Assembly (NCBI RefSeq): GCF_000717335.1
Contig: NZ_JNYZ01000011.1
Location: forward strand, 62,001-126,000
Origin: Amycolatopsis jejuensis
GTDB taxonomy: Bacteria > Actinomycetota > Actinomycetes > Mycobacteriales > Pseudonocardiaceae
Reading direction: 5' to 3'
DNA: 64,000 nucleotides
The notes beneath the pieces were generated by a model that saw nothing but the letters and a program-made list of their open reading frames with translations, was not told where the DNA came from and made no database searches. A program made the translations under genes and the position numbers. This document shows, in pieces, positions 50,579-58,644 of the stretch; position 1 is the first letter of the stretch, and the number at the start of each line of letters is the position of its first letter.

Positions 50579-51039
50579 GCGTCCACGTCGATCCCGGCGA
50601 GGTGGCGGCGGCCAACCTCGCCGGGCGGCTGCACCCGAGCCAGCGCGGGATGGTGCTGGACGGGCTCTTCTGGGGCCTCGCGGCGATCACCGGTTTCGTT
50701 GTGGTGACCACGGTTTTCGCCGTGGTCAAGACCGGCTTCACGGTGCCGGTGGTGATGGCGGTCGTGGCCTGCCTGGCGCTTCTGGCCGGGGCGATCCGCT
50801 TCGGTACCAAGCGGCTGGCCGAGTTCCGCGAGCCGCTGACCGTGATCACCGGACCGGCGCACGACTTCGGCACCGGTCCGATCACCGACGACCACCCGAT
50901 CGGCATCAAGCACAGCAAGGGGAAATGGCTGGTGCGGGCGGGTGGCCGCACCTACCGCGCCGACCGCGAAAACCTGGTTGCCGGGCAGATCACTGCCGTC
51001 TGCATCCTGGCGAGCAGGCGGCTGGTCAACGTGCTCTGA
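50575..51039 (+). CDS. two-helix membrane protein, T7SS-cassette paralogue B
   Basis: This 154-aa protein shares N-L-A-G-R-L-H-P-S-Q-R-G-M-V-L-D-x-x-F-W with paralogue A, has two membrane segments (L-A-A-I-T-G-F-V-V-V-T-T-V-F-A-V and V-V-M-A-V-V-A-C-L-A-L-L-A-G) and a C-terminal domain with V-R-A-G-G-R-T-Y-R-A-D and R-R-L-V-N-V-L. Its ATG overlaps the stop of paralogue A. It ends 3 bp from the convergent mmsA gene, closing the cassette. Function unknown. Confidence 0.75.
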   Translation: MSVHVDPGEVAAANLAGRLHPSQRGMVLDGLFWGLAAITGFVVVTTVFAVVKTGFTVPVVMAVVACLALLAGAIRFGTKRLAEFREPLTVITGPAHDFGTGPITDDHPIGIKHSKGKWLVRAGGRTYRADRENLVAGQITAVCILASRRLVNVL

Positions 51040-51042
51040 AAA

Positions 51043-52536
51043 TCAGGAATTCTTCGGGAAGCCCAGGTTCACGCCCGCATGCGAGGTGTCCGGCCACCTC
51101 GACGTGACCACCTTCGTGCGCGTGAAGAAGTGGAAGCCTTCCGGGCCGTACGCGTGCGTGTCGCCGAAGAGGGAGTCCTTCCAGCCGCCGAAGGAGTAGT
51201 AGCCGACGGGCACCGGGATCGGCACGTTGACGCCGACCATGCCCACCTCCACCTCGCTCTGGAAACGCCGCGCCGCACGGCCGTCGCCGGTGAAGATGGC
51301 GGTGCCGTTGCCGTACGGGTTGGCGTTGATGAGGGCGAGCGCGTCGTCGAAGCTCGCGGTGCGCGCGACGGACAGCACCGGGCCGAAGATCTCGTCGGTG
51401 TACACCTGCATCCCGGGCAGGACGCGGTCGAAAAGCGTGGGGCCGAGCCAGAAGCCGGCCTCGGCACCGTCGGCCTCGACGCCCCGGCCGTCCACCACCA
51501 GCTCGGCGCCTTCGGCCACTCCGGTGTCCACATAGGACGAAACCCGCTCGTGGTGCGCCCGCGTGACGAGCGGGCCCATCTCGGACTCCGGCTTGCGCCC
51601 GTCGCCGACGCGCAGCCGCCCCATCCGTTCGGCGATCTTGGCCACGAGCTCGTCGGCGATCGGATCGACCGCGACCACTACGGACACCGCCATGCACCGC
51701 TCCCCCGCCGACCCGAAACCGGCCGACACGGCGGCGTCCGCGGCGAGGTCGAGGTCGGCGTCCGGGAGAACGACCATGTGGTTCTTGGCGCCGCCGAGCG
51801 CCTGTACGCGCTTGCCGTGGCCGGTGCCGGTTTCGTAGACGTAGCGGGCAATCGGCGTGGATCCGACGAAGGAAATGGCCCTGACCTCCGGATGCGCCAG
51901 CAACCCGTCGACCGCGGCTTTGTCGCCCTGCAGCACGTTGAACGCGCCAGCCGGGAGCCCCGCCTCGGCGAGCAGTTCGGCGATGAACAGCGCCGCCGAC
52001 GGGTCCTTCTCGCTCGGCTTGAGCACGACAGTGTTGCCGCACGCCAGCGCGTTGGGCACGAACCACAACGGCACCATCGCGGGGAAGTTGAACGGGGAAA
52101 TCACGCCGACGACGCCGAGTGGCTGGGCGATCGAGTAGACGTCGACGCCGGTGGAAGCGTTCTCACTGAACCCACCCTTGAGCAATTGTGCTGCGCCACA
52201 AGCATATTCGACGTTCTCGATCGCGCGCGCGACCTCGCCCGCGGCATCGGATTCGACCTTGCCGTGCTCGCTCGTGACGATTTTCGCCAGCTCGTGCTTA
52301 CGCGCCTGCAGCAGCTCGCGGAACGCGAACAACACGCGCGTGCGCCCGGCGAGCGACGTACCCTGCCAGCCCGGCAACGCAGCGGACGCGGCGGCCACCG
52401 CCTGGTCCACCTCGGCTGGTCCGGCGAAGTCGACCTGCGCGCGGACCTGCCCGGTGGCCGGGTCGAAGACGTCGCCGGTGCGTCCGGAGCCGGCGACCGG
52501 CTTGCCGTCGATCCAATGGCTGATGCGGTCGGTCAC
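51043..52536 (-). CDS. mmsA: CoA-acylating methylmalonate/malonate-semialdehyde dehydrogenase
   Basis: This 497-aa aldehyde dehydrogenase has I-S-P-F-N-F-P-A-M-V-P, N-K-like K-N-H-M-V-V-L-P-D-A-D, catalytic Cys in S-A-G-E-R-C-M-A-V-S, and the MmsA-specific P-I-P-V-P-V-G-Y-Y-S-F-G-G-W-K. It converts malonate semialdehyde to acetyl-CoA, the last step of beta-alanine and pyrimidine breakdown (or methylmalonate semialdehyde to propionyl-CoA). GTG 52536 with AAGGAG is chosen over upstream codons. It is divergent from pucR and probably controlled by it. Confidence 0.94.
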   Translation of the reverse strand: MTDRISHWIDGKPVAGSGRTGDVFDPATGQVRAQVDFAGPAEVDQAVAAASAALPGWQGTSLAGRTRVLFAFRELLQARKHELAKIVTSEHGKVESDAAGEVARAIENVEYACGAAQLLKGGFSENASTGVDVYSIAQPLGVVGVISPFNFPAMVPLWFVPNALACGNTVVLKPSEKDPSAALFIAELLAEAGLPAGAFNVLQGDKAAVDGLLAHPEVRAISFVGSTPIARYVYETGTGHGKRVQALGGAKNHMVVLPDADLDLAADAAVSAGFGSAGERCMAVSVVVAVDPIADELVAKIAERMGRLRVGDGRKPESEMGPLVTRAHHERVSSYVDTGVAEGAELVVDGRGVEADGAEAGFWLGPTLFDRVLPGMQVYTDEIFGPVLSVARTASFDDALALINANPYGNGTAIFTGDGRAARRFQSEVEVGMVGVNVPIPVPVGYYSFGGWKDSLFGDTHAYGPEGFHFFTRTKVVTSRWPDTSHAGVNLGFPKNS

Positions 52537-52608
52537 GACGTCCGCTCCTTCCGGTCGGGTGCCTCCCGAGTCTCCGGGCGAACGGCACGCGGACGCCATC
52601 GACAACGT

Positions 52609-52642
52609 GTACGGACTACCCCGTCCCGCCGTACAGTCTGTG
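52609..52642. promoter_or_regulatory. candidate PucR operator region between mmsA and pucR
   Basis: An inverted repeat GTACGG (52609-52614) ... CCGTAC (52629-52634) runs into ACAGTCTGTG (52633-52642). The same 10-mer occurs at 54876-54885 before the NCS1 transporter gene. Location in the divergent promoter and in front of a pathway gene supports a regulator site; not tested. Confidence 0.45.
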
Positions 52643-52667
52643 CCCTGCCGGCCAGCAAGGGGGACCG

Positions 52668-54314
52668 ATGTACCCGACCGTCGCCGACGTGCTCGCGCTG
52701 CCGGTGCTGCGCCAGGGCCATCCGCGGGTGGTCGCGGGCAGCGCCGGGCTCGACCGGCGCGTGCGCTGGGCCCATGCCGCCGAGGTGGCCGACATCGCGC
52801 ACCTGCTGCGCGGCGGCGAGCTCGTGCTCACCACGGGGGTCGCGCTGCCCGACGACGCCGCCGCGCTGAGCCGGTACGTCACCGATCTGGCCGAGGTGGG
52901 CGTGTCCGGCGTGGTGATCGAACTGGTGCGGCACTGGAACGACCAGCTGCCGCGGGCGCTCGTGTCCGCGGCCGAGGAATGCGGGTTGCCGCTGGTCACG
53001 CTGTCCCGCGAGACGCGCTATGTGGCGGTGACCGAGGCGGTGAACGGCATGATCGTGGATGCGCAGGTCGCCGAACTGCGCGCCGCCGAACGCGTGCACG
53101 AGACGTTCACGTCGCTGACTGTCGCGGGCGCCGAGCCGAGCGCGGTGCTGGCCGAGGTCGCGCGGCTGACCGAGCAGCCGGTCGTCCTGGAGACGCTGGA
53201 ACACGAGGTACTGGCCTACGACACCGCCGGTACCGACCCGGGCGAGCTGCTGACCGGCTGGCCCGCGCGGTCGCGAGTGGTGCAGGTCGGCGAGCGCACC
53301 GGGTACCACGCGGCGGCGGGCTGGCTGACCACCGTGGTCGGCGCCCGCGGCCACGACTGGGGACGGCTGGTGCTGGTCTGCGCCGAACCGCCGCCGCGCC
53401 GGTACCGAGTGGTCGCCGAACGGGCCGCGTCGGCGCTCGCGGTACACCGGCTGGTCACCCGGGATTCCGACACTCTCGAACGCCAAGCGCACCGCGCGGT
53501 TTTGGTGGAACTGCTGAATTCGCCTGCGCCGTCGGCGGAAATCCTGGCCCGGGCTTCCGCGCTGGCCGTCCCTTTGACCGGACGCCGCCTGGTCGGCTTG
53601 GCATTGCGCCCGCGGATCACGGCCACCACGCGGCCTTCGCTTTCCACGCCTCCGTTACTGCGGGAACTCGCCGAGACGACTGCCCTCGCGGCGCGGCGGG
53701 CGAAGGTGTCCGCGCTGGTGTCCACCGATGAGACCGCGGTACGCGCCCTTCTCGCGCTTTCCTTGGACGCCAACGTCGATGCGGTCCTGCACCGCCTCGC
53801 GACCGACATCCACGACGCCCGGCTGGCCGCTCCGGCAGTCCTCGGAGTCGGCACCACGGTCACCGGCCCGGCCGACGCACAACGCACTCTGGTCGAAGCC
53901 GCCCACGTGGCCGCCGCTGCCCTGGACGATGCCGTTCATCGCCCGCTGCACCACCTGAAGGACGTCCGCCTCCGTGGTCTACTCCACCTCCTGGCCGACG
54001 ACGAACGCGTCCGCGCTTTCGCCGCCCGCGAGCTGGGCCCCCTGCTGGAGCGGGATGCCGCGTCGGGCAGCCGCCTGGTGTCGGCCCTGCGGCACTACTG
54101 CGCCCACGGCGGCAACAAGTCCGCCGCGGCCGTCGCCGCCCACACCTCGAGGACGGCGTACTACCAGCAGCTGGCCCGGATCGAACAGGTGCTGGGCGTG
54201 CGACTGGAAGATCCGGAGTCGATGCTGTCGCTGTACGTGGCTTTGCTGGCCCATGATCTCTCCGCGGCCACCCGTCCGAGCGAGGAAACCCCACCCGGAC
54301 GAGGAGCACAGTGA
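52668..54314 (+). CDS. PucR family transcriptional regulator
   Basis: This 548-aa protein has the N-terminal PucR domain (residues 5-120; V-A-D-V-L-A-L-P-V-L-R-Q-G-H-P-R-V-V-A-G, then L-L-R-G-G-E-L-V-L-T-T-G), a central GGDEF-like helical region and the C-terminal PucR helix-turn-helix (H-G-G-N-K-S-A-A-A-V-A-A-H-T-S-R-T-A-Y-Y). PucR proteins control purine, pyrimidine or related nitrogen catabolism. It is divergent from mmsA and upstream of the NCS1-nitrilase-hydantoinase genes, so it is the likely activator of the cluster. Confidence 0.93.
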   Translation: MYPTVADVLALPVLRQGHPRVVAGSAGLDRRVRWAHAAEVADIAHLLRGGELVLTTGVALPDDAAALSRYVTDLAEVGVSGVVIELVRHWNDQLPRALVSAAEECGLPLVTLSRETRYVAVTEAVNGMIVDAQVAELRAAERVHETFTSLTVAGAEPSAVLAEVARLTEQPVVLETLEHEVLAYDTAGTDPGELLTGWPARSRVVQVGERTGYHAAAGWLTTVVGARGHDWGRLVLVCAEPPPRRYRVVAERAASALAVHRLVTRDSDTLERQAHRAVLVELLNSPAPSAEILARASALAVPLTGRRLVGLALRPRITATTRPSLSTPPLLRELAETTALAARRAKVSALVSTDETAVRALLALSLDANVDAVLHRLATDIHDARLAAPAVLGVGTTVTGPADAQRTLVEAAHVAAAALDDAVHRPLHHLKDVRLRGLLHLLADDERVRAFAARELGPLLERDAASGSRLVSALRHYCAHGGNKSAAAVAAHTSRTAYYQQLARIEQVLGVRLEDPESMLSLYVALLAHDLSAATRPSEETPPGRGAQ

Positions 54315-54342
54315 TCGGGTCCGGCGTGCCGATATCGATGGC

Positions 54343-54774
54343 ATGGTGTTGACGTCTTTGGCTTCGGTTGCGGTGGTTGCGCTCGGACTGGGTGGGGCGG
54401 CTCCCGCGGCCGCGGTGGAGTCGGTTCCGGTGGAATCGCTGTCGCCGGGGTCTTCGTTCCTGCAGCCGATCCTGCCGGAATCCACCCTGCAGCTGACCAT
54501 GCACGAAAACTCGGGCGCCGTCCGCAGCGCAACCCTGACCTGCCAGCCCACCGGCGGCACCCACCGCAACCGGGACGCCGCATGCGCCACCCTGACCACC
54601 GCAAACGGCGACTTCACCCGCATCACCCCGCGGCGCCAGAAGTGCACGATGATCTACTCCCCGGTGGACGTCACGGCAGTCGGCACCTGGCGGGGCACCC
54701 CGGTCGCCTTCCGCACGACCTATCCGAACAAATGCGCCGCCGACAGCCAGTCGGCCAGCGTCTTCGCGTTCTGA
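54343..54774 (+). CDS. subtilisin inhibitor-like (SSI family) secreted protein
   Basis: This 143-aa protein has a signal peptide (S-L-A-S-V-A-V-V-A-L-G-L-G-G-A-A-P-A-A-A) and the SSI domain: L-T-C-Q-P-T-G-G-T-H, D-A-A-C-A-T-L-T-T-A-N-G-D-F, the reactive-loop region R-R-Q-K-C-T-M-I-Y, then G-T-W-R-G-T-P-V and N-K-C. The four Cys needed for both disulphides are present. SSIs inhibit extracellular subtilisin or trypsin-like proteases. The P1 site is normally just after the C-T-M-I-Y cysteine, so specificity depends on that loop. The start is uncertain (ATG 54343 or GTG 54346); no good ribosome site is visible. Confidence 0.88.
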   Translation: MVLTSLASVAVVALGLGGAAPAAAVESVPVESLSPGSSFLQPILPESTLQLTMHENSGAVRSATLTCQPTGGTHRNRDAACATLTTANGDFTRITPRRQKCTMIYSPVDVTAVGTWRGTPVAFRTTYPNKCAADSQSASVFAF

Positions 54775-54831
54775 CCACCTGCTCGTGGACCGGACCAGCA
54801 GGTGTGACGCAGGTCATGCACCCCCGCGCCG

Positions 54832-54859
54832 CTCGGCGCAATCGACAGACTGCGCCGAG
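54832..54859 (+). terminator. hairpin terminator after the subtilisin-inhibitor gene
   Basis: CTCGGCGCA (54832-54840) pairs perfectly with TGCGCCGAG (54851-54859) over a 10-nt loop, 58 bp past the stop. No T-tract follows. Part of it overlaps the candidate PucR site to the right. Confidence 0.55.
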
Positions 54860-54885
54860 GGCGGTGCAACAGTGAACAGTCTGTG
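54845..54885. promoter_or_regulatory. candidate PucR operator upstream of the NCS1 transporter
   Basis: ACAGACTG (54845-54852) and CAGTCTGT (54877-54884) form an inverted repeat. The right half extends to ACAGTCTGTG (54876-54885), identical to the 10-mer between mmsA and pucR. It lies 38 bp before the transporter start. A shared regulator is inferred. Confidence 0.45.
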
Positions 54886-54923
54886 TCTGCCCCCGCCCCC
54901 CGCCCGGCGCGCACCATTCCGCA

Positions 54924-56459
54924 ATGGAGCCGACGACACGTGAGCACAGCCGGGTGGACCTCGGCGACGTGCGGGCGCTGCAAGGCAGCCGGTTCTTCAA
55001 CGACGAACTGGCCCCGGTCCCGGTCGAAAAGCGAACCTGGACGACTTACAACTATTTTGCCCTCTGGATGGGCATGGCTCACAATATCCCGAGCTACGCC
55101 CTCGCGGCATCATTGATCGCGCTCGGCATGAATTGGCTGCAAGCGCTCATCACCATCACCATCGGGAACCTTGTCGTACTCGCTCCGATGCTGCTCAACA
55201 GCCATGCGGGCACGAAATACGGTATTCCGTTCCCGGTCTTCGCCCGCGCATTCTACGGCCTGCGCGGCGCCAATCTCGCGGCATTGCTGCGCGCATTCAT
55301 CGCATGCGGCTGGTTCGGTATTCAGACGTGGGTCGGCGGCGAGGCGATTTATGTGATCGTCGGCAGGCTCGCCGGGTCCGGCTGGCGCGATTCCGCGATG
55401 ATCGCCGGGCAGCATTGGACGCTGTGGCTGTCGTTCGCGGTGTTCTGGGTCGTGCAGATGCTGATCATCTGGCGCGGGATGGAGGCGGTCCGGCGGTTCG
55501 AGAACTGGACCGCGCCGCTGGTGTCGGTCGGGTTCCTGATCCTGCTCGGGTACGTGCTGGTGAAGGCGGGCGGCCTCGGCCCGATCCTGCAGGACAGCGG
55601 CAAGCTCGGCTGGGGACCGGACTTCTGGAAGGTCTTCGCCCCGTCCCTGATGGCGATGATCGCATTCTGGTCGACGCTGTCGCTCAACATGCCGGACTTC
55701 ACGCGCTTCGGCGGCAGCCAGCGCAAGCAGATGCGCGGGCAGATCCTCGGCCTGCCGACCACGATGACGTTCATCGCGATCGTCGCCATCCTCACCACGT
55801 CCGGCGGGCACGTCCTCTACGGCCAGGACATCTGGGACCCCGCGCAGCTCGCGGACCGCTTCTCCAGCCCGGTCGTGGTGGTGGTCGCGCTGGTGGCGCT
55901 GGTGCTGGCCACGATCTCGGCGAACCTCGCGGCCAACGTCGTGAGCCCGTCGTACGACTTCTCCAACGCGTTCCCGAAGCGGATCACCTTCGCCCTCGGC
56001 GGGCTGATCACCGGCGTGATCGGCGTCGTGATCCAGCCGTGGCGCCTGTACTCCGACCCGGACATCTACATTTTCGCCTGGCTCGGGTTCTACGGCGGCG
56101 TGCTCGGCTCGGTCGCCGGGGTCCTCATCGCCGGGTACTGGGTGATCAACCGGACCCGGCTCAAGCTGGCCGATCTGTACCTGCCCGGCGGCGCGTACTG
56201 GTTCACCGCAGGCTGGCACTGGCGGGCGGTGGTCGCGACGCTGGTCGGCGCAGTGCTCGCGGTGGGCGGCGCGTACGGCGGGCCGTTCCCTGCCGACGGG
56301 CTGATCCCGTTCCTGAAGCCGCTGTACGACTACAACTGGGTGGTGGGCCTGGCCGGCGCCTTCATCAGCTACCTGCTGCTCAACACTCGCGCGAACAAGG
56401 AGGAAACCAGTGACCGAGACGGTCCGAGCCGGATTGATCCAGCAGCGGTGGACGGGTGA
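54924..56459 (+). CDS. NCS1 family nucleobase/hydantoin:cation symporter
   Basis: This 511-aa protein has about 12 membrane helices. The family features are the N-terminal R-x-W-T-T-Y-N-Y-F-A-L-W-M-G-M-A-H-N-I and G-I-P-F-P-V-F-A-R-A-F-Y-G-L-R-G, followed by W-F-G-I-Q-T-W-V-G-G. NCS1 proteins such as Mhp1, PucI or FurE import uracil, allantoin or 5-substituted hydantoins with sodium or protons. Its 3' end overlaps the nitrilase-family gene by 50 bp, indicating one transcript with the catabolic enzymes. The neighbours point to uracil/thymine or hydantoin as cargo. Confidence 0.93.
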   Translation: MEPTTREHSRVDLGDVRALQGSRFFNDELAPVPVEKRTWTTYNYFALWMGMAHNIPSYALAASLIALGMNWLQALITITIGNLVVLAPMLLNSHAGTKYGIPFPVFARAFYGLRGANLAALLRAFIACGWFGIQTWVGGEAIYVIVGRLAGSGWRDSAMIAGQHWTLWLSFAVFWVVQMLIIWRGMEAVRRFENWTAPLVSVGFLILLGYVLVKAGGLGPILQDSGKLGWGPDFWKVFAPSLMAMIAFWSTLSLNMPDFTRFGGSQRKQMRGQILGLPTTMTFIAIVAILTTSGGHVLYGQDIWDPAQLADRFSSPVVVVVALVALVLATISANLAANVVSPSYDFSNAFPKRITFALGGLITGVIGVVIQPWRLYSDPDIYIFAWLGFYGGVLGSVAGVLIAGYWVINRTRLKLADLYLPGGAYWFTAGWHWRAVVATLVGAVLAVGGAYGGPFPADGLIPFLKPLYDYNWVVGLAGAFISYLLLNTRANKEETSDRDGPSRIDPAAVDG

Positions 56460-57252
56460 CAAGGACTCGATGATCGCCAATGCCGTCGACGCGATCGGCA
56501 AGGCGGCCTCGCAGGGCGCCCAGGTGATCTGCCTGCAGGAACTGTTCTACGGCCCGTATTTCTGCCAGGTACAGGACGCGGACTTCTACTCCTACACCGA
56601 GGCGATCCCGGACGGTCCCACCACGAGGCTCATGCAGGAGGTCGCCGAGCGGCACGGCGTGGTGCTCGTGGTGCCGATGTACGAACAGGAACAGCCGGGC
56701 GTCTACTACAACACCGCAGCCGTGATCGACGCCGACGGCAAGTACCTCGGCATGCACCGCAAGAACCACATCCCGCAGGTCAAGGGGTTCTGGGAGAAGT
56801 TCTACTTCCGTCCCGGCAACCTCGGCTACCCGGTGTTCGACACCGCGGTCGGCCGGATCGGCGTGTACATCTGCTACGAGCGGCACTTCCCCGAGGGCTG
56901 GCGTGCGCTGGGGCTGGCCGGGGCGAAGATCGTGTTCAACCCGTCGGCGACGAGCCGCGGGCTGTCGGAGTACCTGTGGCGGCTGGAGCAGCCCGCCGCC
57001 GCGGTGGCGAACGAGTACTACGTCGGCACGATCAACCGGGTCGGCGTGGAACCCTTGGGAGACAACGACTTCTACGGTCAGTCGTACTTCGCGGACCCGC
57101 GCGGGCAGCTCGTCGGCGAGGCCGCGTCGGACACCGAGGAGGAGATCGTGGTGCGCGACCTCGACATGGGCCGCCTCGCCGAGGTCCGTGACCTCTGGGC
57201 GTTCTACCGCGACCGCCGCCCGGACAGCTACGGCCCGCTCACGGAGGCCTGA
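56410..57252 (+). CDS. nitrilase-superfamily N-carbamoyl-beta-alanine amidohydrolase (beta-ureidopropionase)
   Basis: This 280-aa protein has the Glu-Lys-Cys triad: E44 (C-L-Q-E-L-F-Y-G-P-Y), K118 (M-H-R-K-N-H-I-P-Q), C155 (Y-I-C-Y-E-R-H-F-P-E-G). The Y-x-C-Y-E-R-H-F-P-E motif and the acidic-Phe region match beta-ureidopropionase/N-carbamoylputrescine-type enzymes. It would hydrolyse N-carbamoyl-beta-alanine to beta-alanine, CO2 and ammonia, the third step of reductive pyrimidine degradation. The GTG start lies inside the transporter gene; its stop overlaps the hydantoinase start. Confidence 0.9.
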   Translation: MTETVRAGLIQQRWTGDKDSMIANAVDAIGKAASQGAQVICLQELFYGPYFCQVQDADFYSYTEAIPDGPTTRLMQEVAERHGVVLVVPMYEQEQPGVYYNTAAVIDADGKYLGMHRKNHIPQVKGFWEKFYFRPGNLGYPVFDTAVGRIGVYICYERHFPEGWRALGLAGAKIVFNPSATSRGLSEYLWRLEQPAAAVANEYYVGTINRVGVEPLGDNDFYGQSYFADPRGQLVGEAASDTEEEIVVRDLDMGRLAEVRDLWAFYRDRRPDSYGPLTEA

Positions 57253-58634
57253 TGACCACGCTGATCCGAGGCGGGCAGGTCGTCTCGCCGTCCGGCGCGG
57301 TCACCGCCGACGTGCTGGTGGACGGCGAGACCATCGCGGCGGTGGGCGCGCCCGGCACGCTCACCGGGGACGAGACGATCGACGCCACCGGGAAGTACGT
57401 GCTGCCCGGCGGCATCGACGCGCACACGCACATGGAAATGCCGTTCGGCGGCACGCATTCGGTGGACACCTTCGAGACCGGTACCACCGCCGCGGCATGG
57501 GGCGGGACCACGACGATCATCGACTTCGCCGTACAGGCCAAGGGCACGTCACTTCTGTCCACCTTGGACAAATGGCACTCCAAAGCGGACGGCAACTGCG
57601 CGATCGACTACGGGTTCCACATGATCGTGTCCGACGTCAACGATTCCACGCTCAAGGAAATGCAGGCGTGCGCGGACGGCGGGGTCGGCAGCTTCAAGAT
57701 GTTCATGGCGTACCCGGGCGTTTTCTATTCCACCGACGGGGAAATCCTGCGTGCCATGCAGCAGGCCCGCGAAATCGGCGCGACGATCATGATGCACGCC
57801 GAGAACGGCATCGCGATCGACGAGCTGGCCGCGCAGGCGGTCGCGGCCGGACGCGTCGAGCCGGTACAGCACGGTCTCACCCGGCCGCCGGAGCTGGAGG
57901 GCGAGGCGACGTCGCGGGCAATCCGGCTCGCCCAGGTGACCGGATGTCCGCTGTACATCGTGCATTTGTCGGCGTCGCAGGCACTTGCCGCGGTTGCCGA
58001 GGCGCGGGACGACGGGCGGAACGTGTTCGCCGAAACCTGTCCGCAGTACCTCTATCTGTCCATTGAGGACCTCGCGAAGCCGGACTTCGAGGGGGCGAAG
58101 TACGTCGCTTCCCCGCCGCTCCGGGACAAATCGCACCAACCCGATTTGTGGCGCGGGCTCCGCACAAACGACCTGTCCGTGGTCTCGACCGACCATTGCC
58201 CGTTCTGTTTCAAGGACCAGAAAGAACTGGGCCGCGGCGATTTCCGTGCGATTCCCAACGGGATTCCGGGGGTCGAGCACCGGATGGATCTGCTGCACCA
58301 AGGGGTCGTGGCGGGTGAGATTTCGCTGGGCCGCTGGGTGGAGACGTGCTCCGCGACGCCCGCGCGGATGTTCGGCCTGTACCCGCGTAAAGGCGTGATC
58401 GCGGCGGGCTCGGACGCGGACATCGTGGTGTACGACCCGGCGGCGACCCAGACGTTGTCGGCGGAATCGCATCACATGAACGTGGATTACTCGGCGTACG
58501 AAGGCTTCGAGCTCGCCGGGAAGGTCCACACTGTCCTGTCGCGTGGCCGGGTCGTGGTGTCGCCGGACGGGTTCTCCGGGGCAGCCGGGCACGGGAAGTT
58601 CCTGTCCCGCGGGCTCAATCAGTACCTGAACTAG
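57252..58634 (+). CDS. hydA: dihydropyrimidinase / D-hydantoinase
   Basis: This 460-aa cyclic amidohydrolase has Zn ligands H58 and H60 (D-A-H-T-H-M-E), carbamylated Lys149 (G-S-F-K-M-F-M-A-Y-P-G), His in M-M-H-A-E-N-G, His in Y-I-V-H-L-S and Asp in S-T-D-H-C-P-F. It opens dihydrouracil or dihydrothymine (or hydantoins) to N-carbamoyl amino acids. The start overlaps the upstream stop by one base. With the nitrilase-family and MmsA enzymes it forms the core of pyrimidine breakdown. Confidence 0.95.
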   Translation: MTTLIRGGQVVSPSGAVTADVLVDGETIAAVGAPGTLTGDETIDATGKYVLPGGIDAHTHMEMPFGGTHSVDTFETGTTAAAWGGTTTIIDFAVQAKGTSLLSTLDKWHSKADGNCAIDYGFHMIVSDVNDSTLKEMQACADGGVGSFKMFMAYPGVFYSTDGEILRAMQQAREIGATIMMHAENGIAIDELAAQAVAAGRVEPVQHGLTRPPELEGEATSRAIRLAQVTGCPLYIVHLSASQALAAVAEARDDGRNVFAETCPQYLYLSIEDLAKPDFEGAKYVASPPLRDKSHQPDLWRGLRTNDLSVVSTDHCPFCFKDQKELGRGDFRAIPNGIPGVEHRMDLLHQGVVAGEISLGRWVETCSATPARMFGLYPRKGVIAAGSDADIVVYDPAATQTLSAESHHMNVDYSAYEGFELAGKVHTVLSRGRVVVSPDGFSGAAGHGKFLSRGLNQYLN

Positions 58635-58644
58635 GGAGTCCGCC

